A stretch of 64,000 nt of DNA from Saccopteryx bilineata (Eukaryota > Chordata > Mammalia > Chiroptera > Emballonuridae), in assembly GCF_036850765.1 (NCBI RefSeq), contig NC_089495.1, forward strand, positions 122,783,033 through 122,847,032, given 5' to 3'. The notes beneath the pieces were generated by a model, which worked only from the letters and a program-made list of their open reading frames with translations, was not told the origin of the DNA and did not search any database. The translations under genes and the position numbers were made by a program. Below, one piece after another: positions 1 through 31,669 of the stretch; the stretch's first letter is position 1, and each line of letters begins with the position of its first letter.

Positions 1-87
1 GACAGAGGAGGCCCTGGGGTTCCACCTACAGGTTTGTGGCTGTGAGGACCTAGGGAGGGACCTCATTCTGAGAACCCTGTCCCAAAG

Positions 88-14777
<14,690 letters not shown>

Positions 14778-15080
14778 GCTCCCTACCTAACCAAGCTGTG
14801 TCCTAGAACCTGGGTCCCCACTATCCTCTCCTTCCCTTTGCTGCCTCAGCTATACCATTCTTGGACCCCTGGTTGCCCCACTGACCTGCATGCTGATCAC
14901 AGGGCCAGTGCCTCTGGAGTAGGTGTCCTCTGGGAGGCATGAAGGGGGCAGAGGTCCCAGAAGGCCCTTCTGGCTGCCCTCACCCACCCTATCCAAGCGC
15001 ATTTGTAACCAAAGAGCAGGGACCAGCATGACAAGGTCCCAGCTTTGTTCTGCACTTAATAAAAATATTGCTACCACTTG
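14778..15080 (+). other. ITGB4: ITGB4 3' UTR
   Basis: Non-coding sequence from the stop codon to the expected cleavage site, about 300 bp. It ends roughly 110-130 bp from the expected 3' end of GALK1 on the other strand. Confidence 0.75.
15058..15063 (+). terminator. ITGB4: Polyadenylation signal of ITGB4
   Basis: AATAAA, 280 bp after the ITGB4 stop. The sequence downstream (TGTCTGTTCTTCC) is U/GU-rich in RNA. Confidence 0.8.
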
Positions 15081-15208
15081 GCTCTGCCCTGTCTGTTCTT
15101 CCATAGTGTGCCCAGAGCAGGGGAGCGGTTCCAACACCCACCTGTTTCTGATGGCCAAGTGCACATCCACCTCTAGAGACAGGCAGGTGTTGTGGTATGA
15201 GGCACTAG

Positions 15209-15214
15209 TTTATT
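15209..15214 (-). terminator. GALK1: Polyadenylation signal of GALK1
   Basis: TTTATT on the plus strand is AATAAA on the minus strand, 98 bp past the GALK1 stop, giving a very short 3' UTR. Confidence 0.75.
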
Positions 15215-15311
15215 GAGCACCCAGATGCAGAGAGCAGGTGCCAGAGACAGAGCTTCCTGGCTTGCTGCTGGGCAGACCCGATGCCCACTGTGGCCACCCT
15301 AGGGGAGTGCC

Positions 15312-21930
<6,619 letters not shown>

Positions 21931-21984
21931 GGGTGCCCACTGGAGTGGGTAGGGCCCTGAGTGGTATTGGCCGGACTGGAAAGA

Positions 21985-22172
21985 TTTTTTTTTAAAGATA
22001 TTTATTTATTTATTTACTTTAGAGAAGAGCATTGTTTGTTTGTTTGTTTGTTTAGAGGGGGAGGAGCAGAAAGCATTAACTCCCATTGTGCCTTGACTGG
22101 GCAAGCCTAGGGTTTTGAAGAGGCGACCTCAGCGTTCCAGGCCGACGCTTTATCCTCTGCACCACCACAGGC
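21985..22172 (-). repeat. SINE-B
   Basis: Antisense: T-rich tail, (TTTG)n, AGCATTAACTCCCATTGTGC, and head complement CACCACCACAGGCC. Diverged copy, TSD not clear. Confidence 0.75.
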
Positions 22173-22618
22173 CCAGGCTGGGAGAGCTGAGCTGCCCTTC
22201 TCTGGCTCTGTGCCCACAATTCACAGCCAGAGCGACCCAGATGTCATCCAGCCGACCTTGGTGTCCCAAAGGGATCTTCTAGGTCTTAGAGTCCTGCAAC
22301 TGTGAGAAGTCACCAATCCCTGTTCTTGGGTGTCTAACAGGGCGGACTGGCACTTAGTGTAAATAGCAATAGAACCAAGTTTGGTGGTGACCAGGAAATC
22401 GCTTTCTGCAGGCTCCTTTCCTCCGGTGGACATACTATCACAGCTCCTAGTTATGGAAGGCAGGAGGAGGGTGGCAATGGACTGCAGTGAGCCCAGCCCC
22501 TCTCAGAAGTACCTACCACAGCTGCTAAGGTAGGTTAGGCAGTTGACCTGAGGGGATGCTGAAGGCTGAGGGAAATGAAGGGAGAGGAGGAAGTGGAGAT
22601 AGAAAGGGATAGGTTTGG

Positions 22619-22991
22619 GGCCCTGGCTGGCTGGCTCAGTGGTAGAGCGTCGGCCCGGCGTGCAGGAGTCCCAGGTTCGATTCCCCACTAGGGCACACAG
22701 GAGAGGCGTCCATTTGCTTCTCCACTCCTCTCCCTCCTCTCTGTCTCTCTCTTCCCCTCCCGCAGCGAGGCTCCATTGAAGCAAAGATGGCCCGGGCGCT
22801 GGGGTTGGCTCTGTGGCCTGTGCCTCAGGTGCTAGAATGGCTCTGGACGCAACAGAGTGACGCCCCAGAGGGGCAAAGCATCGCCCCCTGGTGGGCATGC
22901 CGGGTGGATCCCGGTCGGGCGCATGCGGGAGTCTGTCTGACTGCCTCTCAGTTTCCAGCTTCGGAAAAATGAAAAAGAAAAAAAAAAAAAA
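22619..22991 (+). repeat. SINE-C
   Basis: 18-bp TSD AGAAAGGGATAGGTTTGG at 22601-22618 and 22992-23009. Contains a single copy of the GGGCAGAG-type 3' module. Confidence 0.92.
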
Positions 22992-23254
22992 AGAAAGGGA
23001 TAGGTTTGGTACTGAGTTCTCTGTGGTGAGGTTCTAAGACTGACTGTAGTGATGGTTTCACGTATCTGTGAAGACACTAAAACCATTGATTGTACACTTT
23101 AAGTGGGTGAACTATATGGTATGTGTCTTCTATCTTGGGGCTGGTTGAAATGGATTTCAATTCACAAGGCACCACTCTGTTGAGGCAATGGTGAGCAAAG
23201 CAAACTCTTCCTCCAGGAATTCTATACCTCAGCTTTGAGGTCCATAAGGCCTGA

Positions 23255-23455
23255 GCCCAAATCTGTTCCCTTGCTATTGTGTGATCTCAGGCAGATGACT
23301 CAGCCTCTCTGAACCTTGGTTTGTCATCTGTAAAATGAGGCTAGTGATTCCTCTCTAACAGATTGTTATAAAAGAAACTAATGAGATCATCTTTATTGAG
23401 GGCCCAGCTGAGTACCTAGCACTTAGTAAACGCAGAATAAATATTTGCTATTATC
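23255..23455 (+). repeat. MIR, nearly complete
   Basis: GTGTGATCTCAGGCAGATGA, GTCATCTGTAAAATGAGGCT, and a 3' end with GCACTTAGTAAACGCAG and AATAAATATTTGCTATTATC. Confidence 0.7.
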
Positions 23456-23533
23456 ATCAGTCATCCATTAATTGAATAGACATTGGTGGACTCTCCTGTA
23501 TGCAACTGGCGAGACAGATAAAAGCCTCAGGCA

Positions 23534-23867
23534 GCCTGACCAGGCGGTGGCGCAGTGGATAGAGCATCGGACTGGGATGCGGAAGACCCAGGTTCGAGAC
23601 CCCAAGATTGCCAGCTTGAGCGCGGGCTCATCTGGTTTGAGCAAAACTCACCAGCTTGGACCCAAGGTCGCTGGCTCAAGCAAGGAGTTACTTGGTCTGC
23701 TGTAGCCCCACGGTCAAGGAACATATGAGAAGCAATCAATGAACAACTAAGGTGTCGCAACAAAAAACTAATGATTGATGCTTCTCATCTCTCTCTGTTC
23801 CAGTCTGTCCCTATCTATCCCTCTCTCTGACTCTCTCTTTGTCTCTGTAAAAAAAAAAAAAAAAAAA
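23534..23867 (+). repeat. SINE-A
   Basis: TSD AAAGCCTCAGGCA at 23521-23533 and 23868-23880, directly followed by a SINE-C that reused the same site. Confidence 0.92.
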
Positions 23868-23880
23868 AAAGCCTCAGGCA

Positions 23881-24229
23881 GGCCCTGGCTGGTTGGCTCA
23901 GTGGTAGAGCGTCGGCCTGGCGTGCGGGAGTCTGGGGTTCGATTTCCGGCCAGGGCACACAGGAGAAGCACCCATCTGCTTCTCCACCCTTCCCCCTCTC
24001 CTTCCTCTCTGTCTCTCTCTTCCCCTCCCGCAGCCGAGGCTCCATTGGAGCAAAAATGACCCAGGCACTGAGGATGGCTCTGTGGCCTCTGCCTAGAGGC
24101 AGAGTGCTAGAATGGCTCTGGATGCAGCAGAGCGACGTCCCCTGGTGGGCATGCTGTGTGGATCCCGGTCGGGCGCATGCGGGAGTCTGTCTGACTGCCT
24201 CCCCTGTTTCCAACTTCAGAAAAATACAA
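23881..24229 (+). repeat. SINE-C
   Basis: Follows the second copy of the AAAGCCTCAGGCA site and is closed by a third, AAAGCCTCAGTCA, at about 24230. Confidence 0.9.
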
Positions 24230-24243
24230 AAAGCCTCAGTCAG

Positions 24244-24620
24244 GCTAGCCCTCTGGTTGGGAGGGAGACACAATCTGGCCACTGAGACAAATGCTGGCAC
24301 AGAGGAAAGAGCTTTTGAGTAAGAAGAGAAAGGTGGACTTTTGACTGTTGTGAAGCCCACACACTTCACTTGTTTTGTTTTTTAATTTCCATTGTTTCAT
24401 TTTGATTGCATACACATCCATTTGACCCATCTTTGTCCTTTGTATTGTTTCAGTTGTTCTTGGAAAAGCTGGATTTGATCTAACAGGGCAATGCTTTCGT
24501 TTGCTCAAATGGATTCTGAAACATTGATTTTATTTGGGAGATGTGTTTACACTCAGTTTTTGTATATTTTGTTGTTCTTGTCATTTGTTTTTGTCTTTTG
24601 TGGGGGAGGTTGCAGCAAAG
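24244..24620. other. Intergenic, nothing recognised
   Basis: AT-rich single-copy-looking sequence with no ORF of note and no repeat that I recognise. Confidence 0.6.
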
Positions 24621-24623
24621 AAA

Positions 24624-24737
24624 GTAGAGGTTTGTGTGGTGGTGCAGTGGATAAAGCCGATTCAAAACCCTGGACTTGCCCAGTCAAGGCAAATACCAGA
24701 GTTGATGCTTCCTGCTCCTCCCCCCTTCTCCCTCTCA

Positions 24738-24776
<39 letters not shown>

Positions 24777-24825
24777 CTTTGTCTCCTCTCTCTCTAAAAA
24801 TGAATAAATAAAAATCTTTTTTAAA
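24624..24825 (+). repeat. SINE-B, diverged, with (CT)n expansion
   Basis: GTGGTGGTGCAGTGGATAAA head with a deletion before the B box, a long CTCTCT run, and tail AATGAATAAATAAAAATC. Confidence 0.8.
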
Positions 24826-24839
24826 AAAAGGCTGGTTCA

Positions 24840-25020
24840 GCCTGACCTGTGGTGGCGCAGTGGATAAAGCGTCAACCTGGAAATGCTGAGGTCACCAGTT
24901 CAAAACCCTGGGCTTGCCTGGTCAAGGCACATATGGGAGTTGATGCTTCTTGCTCCTCCCCCTTCTCTCTCTCTCTCCCCTCTCTATAATGAATAAATAA
25001 AATCCTTTAAAAAAAAAAAA
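24840..25020 (+). repeat. SINE-B
   Basis: TSD AAAGGCTGGTTCA before and after. It inserted at the A-tail of the preceding SINE-B. Confidence 0.88.
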
Positions 25021-25034
25021 AAAAGGCTGGTTCA

Positions 25035-25686
25035 TTTTCAGGAAATGGCCTATGACCGGAGATGGGGGGGCTAATGCTCCAAGACCTCGTTCTATACTCA
25101 GTTCTTTTATCTCATCTAGCATGTTACATGAAATTTGCTGAGAAATCTGCCTTAACTTTTGACACTCCCTCCCACTTCCTGGCTAGATGTCACAGGATTG
25201 GGGTGGGGGGAGCTGGCACTTTAATTGAGACACTGCACTCCAGGCAAGGTCTGTCTTCTGTTTAGCTGGTCAAAAAACTCACTTGTATCAGCACTGTCAG
25301 AGGCAGCTGTCACACAGGACTGAGGCATTGTAACAGAATTCCCAGTAATATCCTCCATAGGACCATACTCTCCTGTGGTGGAAATACCACCCATGCCAGC
25401 TGGGTGCCTGGGAGCATAGGCAAGCCTAGAGGCACCTTTGTCCAGGCCATAGCGAGACCTGGCCTACCACTGAGGATGGCACTTCAAAGACAGCCCTTCC
25501 AGTGTCTCTGTCTGTCTCTGCACCTAATTCTTAGCCCTTGGGCTCTCCGTCCTAGACTGTCTTTCTTCATACAGTGAAGTCTGCACACTCCATGCAGCTC
25601 TGACTTCTCTGTTGCAATCACAGCCTGGTTCCTTGATGGACCTTGGGACCATATCTCCCAAGAAATATCTATCCACATGGTCTCTC
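25035..25686. other. Intergenic, nothing recognised
   Basis: About 650 bp without repeats that I recognise, long ORFs or RNA genes. Confidence 0.55.
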
Positions 25687-25700
25687 AAAATGTTTGTTCT

Positions 25701-25885
25701 CAGCCTGGCCTGTGGTGGCGCAGTAGATAAAGCATCGACCTGGAATGCTGAGATTGCTGGTTTGAAACCCCAGACTTGCCTGGTCAAGGTACATATGGGA
25801 GTTGATGCTTCCTGCTCCTCCCTCCCTTCTCTCTCTGTCCCTCTAAAAATGAATAAATTAAATCTGAAAAAATTTTAAAAAAAAG
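25701..25885 (+). repeat. SINE-B
   Basis: TSD TGTTTGTTCTCA at 25689-25700 and 25886-25897. Confidence 0.88.
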
Positions 25886-26027
25886 TGTTTGTTCTCAGCA
25901 GATGGCCCACCCTCTGCCCATTCCGGGAGGTTCATTTTGTAACTGTTCCCAGAGCTTTAACCTATCCCCTGACTTGGCTCCCCTTTGCCTTTCTGTAATA
26001 TTGATAACAGCTTCTTCATTGACAATT

Positions 26028-26420
26028 CTTTTTTTTTTTTTTTTTTCCTGAAGCTGGAAACGGGGAGAGACAGTCAGACAGACTCCCACATGCGCCCGAC
26101 CGGGATCCACCCGGCACACCCACCAGGGGCTAAGCTCTGCCCACCAGGCGGCGATGCTCTGCCCCTCCGGGGCATTGCTCTGCCGCGACCAGAGCCACTC
26201 TAGCACCTGGGGCAGAGGCCAAGGAGCCATCCTCAGCGCCCGGGCCATCTTTGCTCCAATGGAGCCTCGCTGCGGAAGGGGAAGAGAGAGACAGAGAGGA
26301 AGGAGGGGAGGGGGTGGAGAAGCAAATGGGCGCTTCTCCTGTGTGCCCTGGCCGGGAATCGAACCCGGGTCCCCCGCACTCCAGGCCGACGCTCTACCAC
26401 TGAGCCAACCGGCCAGGGCC
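26028..26420 (-). repeat. SINE-C
   Basis: TSD TCATTGACAATT at 26016-26027 and about 26421-26432. Right end AACCGGCCAGGGC is the complement of the tRNA-like acceptor. Confidence 0.92.
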
Positions 26421-26560
26421 TCATTGACAATTATAAGTGCCTGGTAGCAGCCCTGCTCTCAGCGCTGGTACACAGCCTGTAGGACAGTGATGGTTGTTTA
26501 CTATGGAATCTGTTCTGATTGGTCAGTGCTCTTGACTTCTGTTGTCAAATATTTTATTTA

Positions 26561-26829
26561 CTTTTTTTTTTTTTACAGGGACAGTGAGAGAGTCAGATAG
26601 AGGGATAGATAGGGACAGACAGACAGGAACGGAGAGATAAGAAGCATCAATCATCAGTTTTTTGTTGCGACACTGTAGTTGTTCATTGATTGCTTTCTCA
26701 CATGTGCCCCTTGCTCGAGCCAATGACCTTGAGTCCATGCTAGTGAGCTTTTTGCCTAAGCCAGATGAGCCCGCACTCAAGCCGCATCCCAGTCCGACGC
26801 TCTATCCACTGCGCCACCGCCTGGTCAGG
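26561..26829 (-). repeat. SINE-A in a nested stack
   Basis: Antisense SINE-A with an internal deletion, inserted in the T-rich tail of an older SINE-D. The next SINE-A abuts it. Confidence 0.85.
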
Positions 26830-27525
26830 CTTTTTTTTTTTTTTTTTGAGACAGAAAGAGATTCAGAGAGAGGGATAGATAGGGACAGACAGCCAGAAAC
26901 AGAGAGAGATGAGAAGCATCAATCATCAGTTTTTCTTTTTCTTTTTTTTTTTTAACAGGGACAGAGAGAGAGTCAGAGAGAGGGATAGATAGGGACAGAC
27001 AGACTGGAACGGAGAGAGATGAGAAGCATCAATCATTAGTTTTTTGTTGCGACACCTTAGTTGTTCATTGATTGCTTTCTCATATGTGCCTTGACCGAGG
27101 GCCTTCAGCAGACCGAGTAACCCCTTGCTCAAGCCAGCGACCTTGGGTCCAAGCTGATGAGCTTTTGCACAAGCCAGATGAGCCCACACTCAAGCTGGCC
27201 ACCTCGGGGTCTCAAACCTGAGTCCTCCGCACTCCAGTCCGACGCTCTATCCACTGCGCCACCGCCTGGTCAGGCAATCATCAGTTTTTTGTTACGACAC
27301 TTTAGTTGTTCATTGATTGCTTTCTCATATGTGCCTTGACCAGAGTGAGGGGTGCTACACAGACCGAGTAACCCCTTGCTCGAGCCAGCGACCCTGGGTC
27401 CAAGCTGGTGAGCTTTTGCACAAACAAGTTGAGCCTGTGCTCAAGCTGGCGACCTCGGGGTCTCGAAGCTGAGTCCTTCTGCATCCCAGTCCGACGCTCT
27501 ATCAACTGCCAATGCCTGGTCAAGC
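26830..27525 (-). repeat. SINE-A (outer), interrupted by another SINE-A
   Basis: Parts 26830-26929 and 27276-27525 form one antisense SINE-A, split by the copy at 26930-27275. Confidence 0.85.
26930..27275 (-). repeat. SINE-A (inner)
   Basis: Inserted into the outer SINE-A. AATCATCAG is duplicated at 26921-26929 and 27276-27284. Confidence 0.88.
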
Positions 27526-27555
27526 TACTTATTTATTTTAATGATTATATCTATT

Positions 27556-27630
27556 ATCATTTAAAAATTTTTTTTTAATTTTTTTTTCTTTTTTTAAAAA
27601 TATTTTATTTATTGACTTTTAGAGAGAGGG

Positions 27631-27661
<31 letters not shown>

Positions 27662-27779
27662 AGAGCAGGAAGCATCAACTCCCATATGTGCCTTGACCAG
27701 GCAAGCCCAGGGTTTCGAACCGGCAACCTCAGTGTTCCAGGTTGACGCTTTATCCCACTGTGCCACCACAGGTCAGGCC
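27556..27779 (-). repeat. SINE-B in a nested stack
   Basis: T-rich tail, (GA)n, ACTCCCATATGTGCCTTGAC, and head complement GTGCCACCACAGGTCAGGC. Confidence 0.85.
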
Positions 27780-27780
27780 T

Positions 27781-27935
27781 TAAAATTTTTTATTTAGAGA
27801 AAGAGAGAGAGAAACATTGATTTTTATTGTGCCACTTATTTATGCACTCATTGGTTGACTCTGACCAGGGACCAAAACCGCAACCCCGGCATATGGGCAC
27901 ATTGCTCCAACCAACTGAACTACCCAGCCAGGGCC
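27781..27935 (-). repeat. SINE-D (VES-like), oldest element of the stack
   Basis: AGAAACATTGATTTTTATTG, GCACTCATTGGTTGACTCTG and CTACCCAGCCAGGGCC. GTCAAATATTTTATTT lies after it (27942-27957) and before the whole stack (about 26543-26558), the TSD of the original SINE-D. Confidence 0.8.
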
Positions 27936-27959
27936 TGTGGTCAAATATTTTATTTTATT

Positions 27960-28125
27960 TTATTTAAAGATTTTACTTATTCATTTTAGAGAGAAAGAGA
28001 GAAGGGGGAGCAACAGGAAGCATCAATTCCCATATGTGCCTTGACCAAGCAAGCCCAGGGTTTCGAACCAGCAACCCCAGCATTCCAGGTTGACACCTTA
28101 TCCACTGCACCACCACAGGTCAGGC
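27960..28125 (-). repeat. SINE-B
   Basis: Antisense copy ending CACCACCACAGGTCAGGC, right after the SINE-D TSD. Confidence 0.85.
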
Positions 28126-28173
28126 ATATATTTTAAAAATCACCAGAATTTTCAGATTACTTCATTAAATCCT

Positions 28174-28362
28174 GCCTAACCTGTGGTGGCGCAGTGGATA
28201 GAGCGTCAACCTGGAAACTCTGAGGTCGCCGGTTCAAAACCCTGGGCTTGCCTGGTCAAGGCACATATGGGAGTTGATGCTTCTTGCTCTTCCCCCTTCT
28301 CTCTCTCTCTCTCCCCTCTCTATAATGAATAAATAAAATCTTAAAAAAAAAAAAAAAAAAAA
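28174..28362 (+). repeat. SINE-B
   Basis: Head GCCTAACCTGTGGTGGCGCA, long A-tail. Short AAATCCT duplication on both sides. Confidence 0.85.
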
Positions 28363-28558
28363 AAATCCTTAGAAGTCTATTGGGTAGGTACTGTTTTTAT
28401 TCCCATTTTAGATGTGTGAAAGAACTCATCCAAGTGGAACAGCAAGGCCTTGAACTTGGATCTGTCTGCCTGAGCCATTCTGTCAGCCACTACCCTGTCC
28501 TCATGAGCACCATGACCTGCTGCAGCCTCTGCTTACTAAAGTGTTAAGATCTTATTAA

Positions 28559-28925
28559 GCCCGACCAGGAAGTGGCTCAGTGCACAGAGCTTCGGACTGG
28601 GATGCAGAGGACCCAGGTTCGAGAAGCCGAGGTCGCCAGCTTGAGCGCAGGCTCATCTGGCTTGAGCAAAAAAGCTCACCAGCTTGGACCCAAGGTCGCT
28701 GGCTCGAGCAAGGGATTACTCGGTCTGCTGAAGGCCCACGGTCAAGGCACATATGAAAAAGCAATCAAGGAAGAACTAAGGTGTCGCAATGAAAACTGAT
28801 GATTGATCCTTCTCATCTCTCTTTGTTCCTGTCTGTCTATCCCTATTTATCCCTCTCTCTGACTCTCTTTCTGTCCCTGTAAAAATAAGTAAATAAATAC
28901 ATACTTAAAAAACAAAAAAAAAAAT
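28559..28925 (+). repeat. SINE-A, first of three SINEs inside one TSD
   Basis: Preceded by AAGATCTTATTAA (28546-28558), which recurs only at 29493-29505, after two more SINEs. Confidence 0.85.
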
Positions 28926-29110
28926 GGCCTGACCTGTGGTGGCGCAGTGGATCAAGCGTCAACCTGGAACACTGAGGTCGCCGGTTCAAAACGCTGAGTT
29001 TGCCTGGTCAAGGCACATATGGGAGTTGATGCTTCCTGCTCCTCCCTCCTTCTCTCTCTCTCTCTCTCTATCTCTCTTCTATAAAATGAATAGACAAATA
29101 AAAAAAAAAT
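28926..29110 (+). repeat. SINE-B in the tail of the preceding SINE-A
   Basis: Head GGCCTGACCTGTGGTGGCGC after the A-rich tail; diverged B box. Confidence 0.85.
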
Positions 29111-29129
29111 AAAAAAAAATGAATGAATA

Positions 29130-29463
29130 GCCCTGCCAGTTGGCTCAGTGATAGAGCGTCGGCTTGGCGTGCAGGAGTCCCGGGTTCGATTCCCGGCCAG
29201 GACACACAGGAGAAGTGCCCATCTGCTTCTCCACCCCTCCCCCTCTCCTTCCTTTCTGTCTCTCTCTTCCTCTCCCACAGTCCAAGGTTGGCCCCAGGCG
29301 CTGAGGATGGCTCTATGGCCTCTGCCTCAGGCGCTAGAATGGATCTGGTTACAACAGAGCAATGCCCCAGATGGGCATGCCAGGTGGATCCCGGTCAGGC
29401 GCATGCGGGAGTCTGTCTGACTGCCTCCCCATTTCCAACTTCAGAAAAATACAAAAAATAAAT
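29130..29463 (+). repeat. SINE-C in the tail of the preceding SINE-B
   Basis: AAAAAAATGAATGAATA occurs just before 29130 and again at 29464-29480. Confidence 0.87.
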
Positions 29464-29528
29464 AAAAAAATGAATGAATAAATTAAAAAAAAAAGATCTT
29501 ATTAATTGGCTCATCCTCTTAGTAAATA

Positions 29529-29733
29529 AAGCTCTCCAGCTTGGACCCAAGGTCGCTGGCTCGAGCAAGGGGTTACTCAGTCTGCTGTAGTCTCACAGTC
29601 AAGGCACATATGAGAAAGCAATCAATGAACAATTAAGGTGTCCTAACGAAAAACTAATGATTGATGCTTCTCATCTCTCTCCGTTCCTGTCTGTCTGTCC
29701 TTATCTATCCCTCTCTCTGTCTGTAAAAAAAAG
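29529..29733 (+). repeat. 5'-truncated SINE-A
   Basis: Begins AAAGCTCTCCAGCTTGGACC, without the tRNA-like head. The same junction recurs at about 30949. Confidence 0.85.
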
Positions 29734-29955
29734 TAAAATAGCCTGACCAGGCGGTGGCGCAGTGAATAGGGCGTCGGACTGGGATGCAGAAGGACCCAGG
29801 TTCGAGACCCTGAGGTTGCCAGCTTCAGTGTGGGCTCATCTGGCTTGAGCTAAAAAAAAAAGCTCACCAGCTTGGACCCAAGGTCACTGGCTCGAGCAAG
29901 GGGTTACTCGGTCTGCTGAAGACCCCGGTCAAGGCACATATAAGAAAGCAATCAA

Positions 29956-30362
29956 AGAGCCCTGGCTGGTTGGCTCAGCGGTAGAGCGTCGGCCTGGCGT
30001 GCGGGGGCACCCGGGTTCGATTCCCGGCCAGGGCACATAGGAGAAACGCCCATTTGCTTCTCCACCCCTCCACCCCCTCCTTCCTCTCTGTCTCTCTCTT
30101 CCCCTCCCGAAGCCAAGGCTCCATTGGAGCAAAGATGGCCCCGGCGCTGGGGATGGTTCCTTGGCCTCTGCCCCAGGCGCTAGAGTGGCTTTGGTCGCGA
30201 CAGAGCGACGCCCCGGAGGGGCAGAGCATCGCTCCCTGGTGGGCAGAGCGTCGCCCCTGGTGGGCGTGCCGGGTGGATCCCGGTCGGGCGCATGCGGGAG
30301 TCTGTCTGACTGTCTCTCCCCGTTTCCAGCTTCAGAAAAATACAAAAAAAAAAAAAAAAAAA
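29956..30362 (+). repeat. SINE-C inside SINE-A
   Basis: Complete copy with head GCCCTGGCTGGTTGGCTCAG and tail CTTCAGAAAAATAC, flanked by AAGCAATCAA. Confidence 0.88.
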
Positions 30363-30372
30363 AAGCAATCAA

Positions 30373-30738
30373 GCCTGACCAGGTGGTGGCGCAGTGGATA
30401 GAGTGTCGGACTGGGATGCAGAAGGACCCAAGTTCGAGACCCCGAGGTCGCCAGCTTGAGCACGGGCTCATCTGGCTTGAGCAAAGAGCTCACCAGCTTA
30501 GACCCAAGGTCGCTGGCTCCAGCAGGGGGTTACTCGGTCTGCTGAAGGCCCGCGGTCAAGGCACATGTGAGAAAGCAATCAATGAACAACTAAGAAGTCG
30601 CAACGCGCAACAAGAAACTGATGATTGATGCTTCTCATCTCTCTCTGTCCCTGTCTATCTCTGCCTCTGTAAAAAAAAAAAAAAAAAAAAAAGAATTTAT
30701 TAAAAATAAATAAATAAATAAAAATCTTTAAAAAAAAA
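30373..30738 (+). repeat. SINE-A inside SINE-A
   Basis: Head GCCTGACCAGGTGGTGGCGC. It ends in a long A-tail that carries AATAAATAAATAAATAAAAA. Confidence 0.87.
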
Positions 30739-30948
30739 AGAAAGCAATCAATGAACAACTAAGGAGTCCCAACGAAAAACTGATGATTGATGCTTTTCAT
30801 CTCTCTCCATTCCAGTCTGTCTATCCCTATCTATCCCTCTCTCTGACTCTCTCTCTGTCACTGTTAAAAAATAAAATTTGAAAAAATAAAAAATTAATGA
30901 ATAAATTAAAAACAATATCTTATTAAATGGCTCATCTTCTTAGTAAGC

Positions 30949-31190
30949 AAAGCTCACCAGCTTGGACCCAAGGTCGCTGGCTTGAGCAAGCGGTTACTAG
31001 GTCTGCTGTAGTCCCACGGTCAAGGCACATATGAGAAAGCAATCAATGAACAACTATGGTGTTGCAACGAAAAACTGATGATTGATGCTTTTCATCTCTC
31101 TCCATTCCAGTCTGTCTATCCCTATCTATCCCTCTCTCTGACTCTCTCTCTGTCTCTGTAAAAAAATGAAATAAAAAATGAATAAATTAA
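30949..31190 (+). repeat. 5'-truncated SINE-A, duplicate of 29529-29733
   Basis: Same truncation point and same preceding unique sequence as at 29494, so it arose by duplication, not by an independent insertion. Confidence 0.78.
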
Positions 31191-31204
31191 AAAAAGAAGA
31201 TCTT

Positions 31205-31668
31205 GCCTGACCAGGTGATGGCGCAGTGGATAGAGCGTTGGATTGGGATGCAGAAGACCCAAGTTCGAGACCCCAAGGTCACCAGCTTGAGCGCAGGCTC
31301 GTATGGCTTGAGCAAAAAGCTCACCAGCTTGGCCTGACCAGGCAGCGGCGCAGTGGATAGAGCGTCGGACTGGGATGCGGAAGACCCAGGTTTGAGACCC
31401 CAAGGTCACTAGCTTGAGTGAGGGCTCATCTGGTTTCAGCAAAAGCTCACCAGCTTGAGACCAAGGTCGCTGGCTCAAGCAAGGGGTTACTCGGTCTGCT
31501 GAAAGCCCGTGGTCAAGGCACATATGAGAAAGCAATCAATGAACAACTAAGGTGTCGCAACACGCAACGAAAAATTAATGATTGATGCTTCTCATCTCTT
31601 CGTTCCTGTCCGTCTGTCCCTGTCTATCCCTCTCTCTGACTCTCTGTAAAAAAAAAAAAAAAAAAAAA
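31205..31668 (+). repeat. Head-to-tail SINE-A dimer
   Basis: A 126-bp SINE-A head part (31205-31330) is fused directly to a full SINE-A (31331-31668). AAGATCTT flanks the whole unit. Confidence 0.82.
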
Positions 31669-31669
31669 A

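Larger units (their letters stand above)
29741..30905 (+). repeat. SINE-A (outer), split by a SINE-C and a SINE-A
   Basis: Parts 29741-29955 and 30739-30905. The break is at AAAGCAATCAA, which recurs between the inserted elements and after them. Confidence 0.85.

Noticed and set aside
1..87. A further ITGB4 exon at the window start
   Set aside because: No frame matches the membrane-segment exon, and the sequence ends in a proper acceptor (CCCAAAG) for the exon at 88. It is intron.
26830..27525. Regular spaced repeats as a CRISPR-like array
   Set aside because: The repeats are nested SINE copies with A-tails and TSDs in a mammalian genome.
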